NCBI GenBank assembly: GCA_032358165.1
Contig: JAALGY010000028.1
Coordinates: 558,001-622,000, forward strand
Origin: Diplosphaera chodatii
Taxonomy: Eukaryota; Chlorophyta; Trebouxiophyceae; Prasiolales; Stichococcaceae
DNA: 64,000 bases
Reading direction: 5' to 3'
This document shows, piece after piece, positions 57,517-64,000 of the stretch; the first letter of the stretch is position 1; each line of letters begins with the position of its first letter. A model generated the notes under the pieces. That model was not told the origin of the DNA. It ran no database searches and saw only the letters and a list, made by a program, of their open reading frames with translations. The position numbers and the translations under genes are program-made.

Positions 57517-57967
57517 AACCCTGCCGCGGGGCGCAACAGATGCGGGGTGCTGACGCTGTTGGTGGGGGCTTGGCTGTATAGCAACCAATCGCACCACTGG
57601 GTGGGCAGGCTTCGACTTCTCGGACGAGGCAGTGGAGGCGAACAGCACACCATGTAACCATGTGGGCGCCATGTGGAGGTTAGGGTGACCATACTGTTGA
57701 CGATGCTGAAACTAGGCACTGTCTGCCTGGCTGCTCCTGCTGTCTCACCTGGGAATTTAGGGACGGTAGCATTGTGTGAAGGCAATGCGACTCCAGCTTG
57801 TCAAATCGACACCGATTCTTGCTGCTCATGCAGTGCAGATTGTAATTCGGTAACAGAAACCAGCTGACTCAGCCCGCCCCCACCCACCGCCAGCCTCAAA
57901 ATTGCCCCCATTGCTTCACGCTGCTCGCTCACACCCTGCTCCAGGGTCACAGAGTGCACTCGAGGCC
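57517..57967. other. Convergent intergenic region, BTB gene / methyltransferase
   Basis: Tail-to-tail spacer of 451 bp. TGTAA occurs at 57653-57657 and 57841-57845, either of which could serve the BTB mRNA. Nothing else is seen. Confidence 0.55.
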
Positions 57968-60132
57968 TCACGCCTGGCCAACAAGAGCCTCATCCAGCAT
58001 GAGCATCTGCTGCTTGTCTGCCGGCCACTTGGGGTCAACCGTGTCCTCTGCCCTAAACGCTTTTGCAGCGCCCGCAAAGCCGAAGAATGGCGGCAGCGGC
58101 GGCGGGTGCGGAGTCCACACCACGCGAGGCAGATGTGCCGCTGCCAGGTCCCTGAACACAGGAGGACCTCATCATGATATACTGACGGAGGCGTGGCACC
58201 TCAGCGCATGGTGCCTCGATTTGAACAGGCTCGAAAGGAGGCGTCGGAGCCGCAGACCCTGCCCTGATGTCAGGAGTTTGTCAGCACGAGTGCTCGACAG
58301 GCAACAGCCTTGTGCTGCCAAAGCCAGGGCGCTGCTTCCGGGGCACCTGGGCGAGCTGATCTGGAAGGGGCGGAAGTCGAAGGCTGCCAGCAGCGCGGTG
58401 ACAACGCTGTAGTCCGGGTCGATGCCGGACTTGAAGTTGCTGCTGTGCTCCGCCAGCAGCTGCAGCAACACCGGGCGTGTCGGTCGGTGCATGGGTGAGC
58501 ATGTGGCAGTGCGCAGAGTGGTGCTGATCTTCACGCTGAGACTGTGGCGCCAGTGTCTAATTGGCGTTGTACCTTTGCTGCCACATGCACGCCGTCAAAC
58601 TTCTGCCATCTCTCGAACTGGTTCTTGTGCAGGAAGTCAAAGTACACTCTGCTGCCTGCACAAGTGCACAGAGGTGCATCCTTGTCCTGAAAACTCGAGC
58701 ATCAGTTTGAGGACCTGCGCTGATGCTGTCATGCATCATGCCAACCTGCAGCACTACTGCTGCTGATTTCTGCGAGCAGGTTGCTGACAGATGTCTGCAG
58801 TACAGCACACTTGACAGTCAACATGCGAACCATGTACAATGACAACGCCGCGAAACTGCAGCTGACATACAAATCTGGCACCACATACAGCCGATATGGA
58901 CCACTCACCGGTGACAGGCAGAAGAACAGGCCCTCTGCAGGCAGCGCACGAAACGGTTGGGTTTGGGTGTAGACGGGGGGCTCCAAGCGCATCACACACT
59001 GCAGCATGCAACCTTGCCTGCCACAAACAGCGTAGGCTCAGCGGCAAAGTGGCCGGCATGCGCCAGGGCGGCACTCAAGGGTGTCCGCCCCAGGTCTGCG
59101 CCCACAAACACCGGCCGCAGGCCCTGCAGCAGCAAACAGAATGAGTACGGCTAGCATTCTGCCCCTGCCGGTCCTGATGATAATATGCAAAACAGCACAA
59201 GGCTCCAGATCTTGTCAGGGCTTTCTCCATCCCTGAGGCGTCAGATGAGGGTCAAAGGGAGGGTGTGCTCGCACCCTTTTGAGCTCCGGCAGCAGCTGCG
59301 CCACCAGCTTGCGCTTGTGCGCCGACGCCGCCGGAAAGTCCACCTCGAAGAACTGCGCCATTTCAAACAGGTCATTGGTCGGTGCCCTTTGCGGCCAGGA
59401 ACAGGGCACTATGTTGACATGTACAGTGCAGACCAGTGCAGCGCAGTGCACGGCAGCACAACACTCAGCTCACTGTGGCGCCTTGGCCTTTGAAGCGGTA
59501 GAACAGTGTCGACAGGCCTGCTGTGAGGACCACCACCTGCGGACGGCGATACTGAACGGCAGTGTTGGACCCGGTAATGTGTGTCTGACCTGCTCCATGC
59601 ACAGTATCTTGCGGACTCTGTGATGCTTGAGGGCAGCATGTTGACGGGGCAGGGTCACCTGGCGAAAGCCGTCGGCAATTGCACGGGCCACAGCGTCATC
59701 CAGCCATCTCGACCGTGCGTCCAGGAAATTGCATATGCCGGGGCACCCTGTCGACTCGTCCTCCACTTTCGCCTGCCATGAACAAGAACTGAATTGATAG
59801 TCTCCCGTTGCAGTGTCATATCACCGACATGCAGTGCCACATGCTTACAGTGGGGGATGCCTCACCAGGAAAGCCGTAGCAGCTGTAGGCACCAGCTTGT
59901 ACAGCAGTGAACTGCGCAATGTCACGAGCACTGTGTCATTGCCGTCAATGCGACATACAAATGTGATGTATGTAACTGTGCATAGCCACAAATTTACACA
60001 CAGAAGATGGAACTCAGCTTAACACACACTGCAAACTCTTCACCGCATCGGCAATACACGCTCCCGCAGGCGAATTGCCAGAGGGTCGGTGATGTTGTCG
60101 TTGAGCTCCTGAGTCAGCGTCCGGATCAGCAG
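57968..60132 (-). CDS. LCM-family SAM-dependent methyltransferase (leucine carboxyl methyltransferase fold)
   Basis: Class I methyltransferase of the PPM1/LCM family; substrate not known. Exons in gene order: from 60132 (IRTLTQELNDNITDPLAIRL), about 59915-59870 (LYKLVPTAATAFL), about 59774-59680 (GICNFLDARSRWLDDAVARA, the conserved arginine-helix block), about 59540-59470 (VVVLTAGLSTLFYRF, SAM-binding strand equivalent to VVxLGAGxDTRxYR), about 59380-59275 (FEMAQFFEVDFPAAS, acidic EVD motif), about 59100-59025 (LGRTPLSAALAHAGHF then EPTLFVAG), about 58640-58570 (VYFDFLHKNQFERW), about 58460-58370 and about 58160-57968 (RVVWTPHPPPLPPFFGF). The SAM loop reads LTAGLST rather than GAGxDTR, so the usual DTR residues are replaced. 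The 5' end is open: it may splice to the exons upstream. Confidence 0.84.
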
Positions 60133-60392
60133 CTGCACATCACGACATCAATACTGGTGAGCACCGCAGTGTCTCGATCAAGGTGTTCGAAGCGGCATGC
60201 CCAGATAAGAGGGGAACAACATCCCTGTAGGCCACGTACTTCCAAGATCAAGTGCGCAAGGCAGTGCGCAAGGCAGCTGGTGTGTCATGCTCATGATCAC
60301 CCTATCACTGATCAGACCGAGAGATTCCCAATGAGCAAAGTGGGACCTTGACAGCTTCGACGCAGGAGTTGGTGCGCTACAGGCGGTCTCAC

Positions 60393-62477
60393 CATGGTCT
60401 GCTTGGACTTGCTGAGCGGGTGGCCCGCTCGCTCCGGGGCCGGCTGCAGGCACCGCGGCACCAGCGACACCGTGGCACCCACCTCTGCCGGCGCAGCCTG
60501 CATGCACGAGATCACGATGGCAGCATTGCTACACAGCAGAGCTGCAGATGCGTGTATCTTTCTGGCATGGTCGTTGCAGCAGCACAAACCATGCTCTATA
60601 TCTATATATTTATACATCGTCTCAGGGCTTTGCTGGCTTGAGGCTCGAGGGAGGTTTGTGGGAATGGGAGCACGTCGTACAGATGCCTTGACAGGCAGAG
60701 TGCTTTGATAACATTTGAGGAACAAGTTATACACCTGCTGCACCGGTGGCCGGAGCCGCTGCTCCCTGTGGTTCTCCAGCAGCTGACGCGCCGCTTTCAT
60801 GCGGCTGGGAGACGACGCCACTGCTTCTCTCCCGGCCAGCTCCGCCCGTGCTGCAGCGGCTGCCGCTCCTGTCACCTGCCGCCGTGTAAACAGGCAATAT
60901 ATACTGCCCAGATGGTCTGCGGTCTTGTCCTTGCTGCTGCCCAGCATCGTCAGAGGGTAGCCGCCAAAGTATCGACCTCCCGACCAGTTTGTTTCCTGCT
61001 GTGTTTAACAGCTCGAGCTCACCTCCCCAGGTTGGTGCTGCAGCATCCGCTCCCGTGCTGGCGCAGAAACACTGCCGGCGAGGCCGCCTGGCAGCACGCC
61101 GCTGGTATGGTGCCAATATCGGACGCCGATCTCGGCCTGCTGATACCTGTGGCAGAAATGCAAGGGGTTTGCACTGACAGGACAAATGTTGAACAGCTTA
61201 CATGGAAAGGATGACCCAGGCTATGCCATGTGCTACTGTGATGTGGGATGTGCAGCAATGTTCATTATGAGCTCCTCCAGACCATCAGGTTACACCGGTG
61301 TGGCCTCCGTCTTGGTCGACAAATTGAAGTCACAACATGCAGGGCCAGAAGGCAGCATATGTCGAAGGGAGGCTCATCAGCAGGAGGCCGCGCGGTGCAG
61401 AACTCGGACCCACTAGCCCGAGCTGGCATCACCTGCCGTCCCGGCGCTGCAGGCTGCCCTCCCGCATGAGCAGCCCGGCCTGCCGTTGCAGCAGGTCGCC
61501 GCTGCCACTCATGCCGTTCGCAGCACGGCGCAGCGGCGTGTTGGGCGAGCGCCGGATGGGTGATGTCGCACCCTGCAGCATGTGAACTATGGGCCAGGGT
61601 GCTGCGACAACTCTGCTAACGCGTGCTAGTTTACTCAGCAGCATCAGCTATGCGGTTGCAAAGCACCTCACACAGTCCAGGGAGATGCTAAAGGTCTCTT
61701 ATTATTTATTGCATGCAGCAGCACCTCTGTGTCGGATGAATATTCCCGCAGCGGCGCCTGCGCCGCCTCAGTGTCTGAGCTCCACTGTCGCTCGCGACGG
61801 AGCCCAGCCTGGCCAGGCCCATCAGATGTGCCGGACCTGCCGCTGCTGCTGCTGAAGCCAGTCGATTGCAACGGCGGGAACATCTCCAGCCTGCTCTTGT
61901 TGCGAACGATTGCACTTGCCTTCTGCACCGCTGCCGGGTGGGATTGTGATGCCACCTGCTGACGCTGCGGCTTGGTCCGCAGCACATCTGCCGGCGCCAG
62001 CGCCGGCGGCTGCAGGCCGGCGCTCAGGGCCGCCAGGGTCGACATTGCCATCGCATACGGCGAGCTGTTGGGAACAAACGTGGCTGCCCTCCTGCCGCTG
62101 CCGTTTGAGGCGGTGATGCCTGTTGCTGCAGCTGGTGAGCCCCTGAAGCGCTGGTATGAGGGCACCCAGTCATCCTCCAGTGGCAGGGCGGTGTGAGTGC
62201 TGCCGCTGTCCTCGCTGGCTGGGGTGTCGGGCTGGAAGCGGGCCTTAAGCGATGCCAGTGAGCTGCGGCCGCCGATCGAGAGCGCCTCGCGGCTCCAGAT
62301 CGTCGAAGTCGCAAGTGAATTTGGCGGTGCTGACGGCGGTATTTTCGGCGGAGTGAGCTGCCGCACTGGGGGCCAAACATCGGCCGCTGCGCGCTCACGT
62401 GGGGGCCGTGCCGGGCCGCTGGTTGACTTGCTGCCTTTGGTCAGCCACCGTTTAGTCTTGACAGATGCATTATCCAT
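60393..62477 (-). CDS. Unrecognised Ser/Ala/Arg-rich exons, possible N-terminal part of the LCM-type gene
   Basis: A long open exon starts at ATG 62477 (MDNASVKTKRWLTKGSK) and runs to about 61725, where it meets a GTGCTG donor. It is rich in Ser, Pro, Ala and Arg with the repeated phrase SSDTE. It is followed by exons at about 61582-61438 (SPIRRSPNTPLRRAANGMSG), possibly 61150-61030, 60875-60728 (ARQLLENHREQRLRPPVQQ) and about 60484-60393 (GATVSLVPRCLQ). No domain is recognised. Same strand and suitable splice sites suggest fusion to the methyltransferase, but two separate genes are equally compatible. Confidence 0.38.
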
Positions 62478-64000
62478 TGCGACTGTTGAGATCCGGTGAT
62501 CTACGGCGACTACTGTTGGCGACTTGACGTGCAGTGCAAACCATGCAAGCCGTGCGGTCCAGTAGGTGCAACCGATTGTCGGAAGTCCGAGACCGCAGGC
62601 AGCGGACCGTCCGAGGCAATGTTTCTTAACTTTGGACCCTCCGATGGTGTTCGCACTGACATAGCTTCGTTGTCATGTATCTGCTGTGTGCCCATGCATC
62701 TTCACGTGCTGGCCGCAGCGTTGACTCACAGGAGGACAGCAGCAGCTAGCCTCGCCGCCATTTACAATGATGTTGATCATGACGGTATGCATCCTCCGTG
62801 GTGTGCGCATGTGCGCAGTCTGCAGTCGTCAGCATCGTCACAGAAAGGAGAATATCGACTGGCACTGCTGCACTGTTCTGCCTGCTGCGTCCTCTGCTGG
62901 TGCTGCAACGACTGCAGGTGCGCCAGTTGCCTGCCCATTGTCACCAGCACTGCTGCTGCTGATGCCGCCAACGCCTTCTGCTGCAGATGCTGATGCAGCG
63001 ACAAGAGCAGCACTTGCTTCTGAGTCGCAGATCTCACCCTGCATCTCCTTGCCCATGGCCGTAGAGTGCAGGACAGGGCGGTTGCTGGCATCTGCAAATG
63101 CTGGCCAGTTGCTGGCAGAAGCATGCGTGGCATGGCCCTCCTGCTGCTGAGACTCCGGCAGCTGGCTCTGGTCTCCTGCCAAGATGTGGGCATCGTGGAT
63201 GGTGGCAACATCACAGGCCTGTCCAGATGCAGTGCCCTCTGCTGACGCTGTTGCGGCAGCTGTCATGGCCCGCAGTGGTTGCAGCCCCACCAGTGGTCGC
63301 ATCTCACCACTGCTGATGTCACAATGCCAACTGTTGCTGCTGCGGCGCCTGCCGACCTGGCCGCTGCGCTGCTAAGGCAGGTCGCCGGCACTGTGAGAGC
63401 GGGCGCCGCCTGCTGTAGGTGGCTGCCATTGCTCTGCCGATGAAGGTTCCTGCAGGATTCACAGCAGGTTGTCAACTTGATGGCTCACCGAACATCAGTT
63501 TGCTTGGTCACTGATGACGATAGCATACGTTCAAGTTGCTCTGTTCAGACCTTACCGGCGTGCACACTGCTCGCGATGCAACAGTACGGTCTGCCATGAT
63601 GTCGAGGTCACGGTTGGAGGGCGCCGGCGTCGACAGTGTCATGCCGGACGCTGCAGTGTGCAGCCCTGCACATGTATCTTCCTCTGTGGAGGCAGAATAC
63701 TGCTGGCAGTCCAGCTGGTTGTGCAACATTACTATAGCACACCAGAGCACAGGTTACTCTAAGCTCTGATGGTTGTGGCAACAATGGCATCGTACACATG
63801 CACGATGCTCACCCGATAGCTTTGCAGCCTTGTGGCGGACGAGGTCCAGGTTGCTGACGGCCTTGCAGGCGTGCTGGCGCTGTCCTGAAGTCGGCAACAG
63901 TGGCCGGGCGCCTGATGAGAGGCGTCGCGGAGTGCGGGGTTGTATGGTGCCCACCTGCCTCGGGTGGCTACCGCCTGTAGCATGGAACCTGGGCCATTTT
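62478..64000 (-). other. Unresolved Ala/Ser-rich region at the right edge, possibly a partial minus-strand gene
   Basis: Minus-strand open segments occur at 63302-62838 (Ala/Ser-rich, ending ...QSIFSFL and a stop) and about 63750-63510 (ASTEEDTCAGLHTAASGM). Another lies near 63880-63810 (AVSNLDLVRHKAAKLSG), followed by a GTGAGC donor. They could be exons of one disordered protein entering from the right, but no conserved family, start codon or reliable splice chain is seen. Confidence 0.28.

Noticed and set aside
1..64000. CRISPR array, bacterial operon, prophage or insertion sequence
   Set aside because: No spaced direct repeats, no transposase or phage gene, and the intron-rich eukaryotic structure is continuous across the window.

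Overview
The window is nuclear DNA of a green alga, most likely a chlorophyte close to Chlorella or Coccomyxa. It is GC-rich and very intron-dense: short exons of 30-250 bp, donors mostly GTGnGn, acceptors mostly TGCAG. It carries plant-type genes (an ABCG transporter of the AtABCG24/28 type, proteinaceous RNase P, SLY1, a plastid DnaJ), Pro/Ala/Thr-rich wall-protein linkers, and the TGTAA poly(A) signal known from chlorophytes. There is no operon, rRNA, tRNA or CRISPR. Almost every real gene is a chain of small exons, so the genes below were assembled by joining conserved peptide blocks at plausible splice sites.

Layout, left to right: ABCG half transporter (+, 5' end outside the window); proteinaceous RNase P (-) with a long low-complexity N-terminal exon chain; DNA polymerase kappa (+) with C-terminal zinc modules; secreted expansin-like protein with three CBM1-like modules (+); GH37 trehalase (-); plastid-type RNase M5 (+); bacterial-type cellulose synthase-like GT2 (-); SLY1/SCFD1 SM protein (+); L-seryl-tRNA(Sec) kinase PSTK (-); TLDc-domain protein of the MEAK7 type (+); plastid HAD-like hydrolase (+); plastid type I DnaJ (-); PREY/Trm112-like small protein (+); BTB/POZ protein (+); LCM-family methyltransferase (-) preceded by unrecognised exons; and an unresolved Ala/Ser-rich region at the right edge.

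The genes do not form one pathway. Loose themes are RNA maturation (RNase P, RNase M5, PSTK), wall and carbohydrate metabolism (expansin-like protein, trehalase, cellulose synthase-like GT2, all within 19.6-37.6 kb) and plastid-targeted proteins (RNase M5, HAD, DnaJ). I see no obviously new multi-gene system. The most unusual items are an RNase P that appears to have lost all four zinc ligands while keeping its catalytic aspartates, a Pol kappa carrying a Pol eta-like UBZ and a RanBP2-type finger, the three-CBM expansin, and a near-perfect intronic hairpin.
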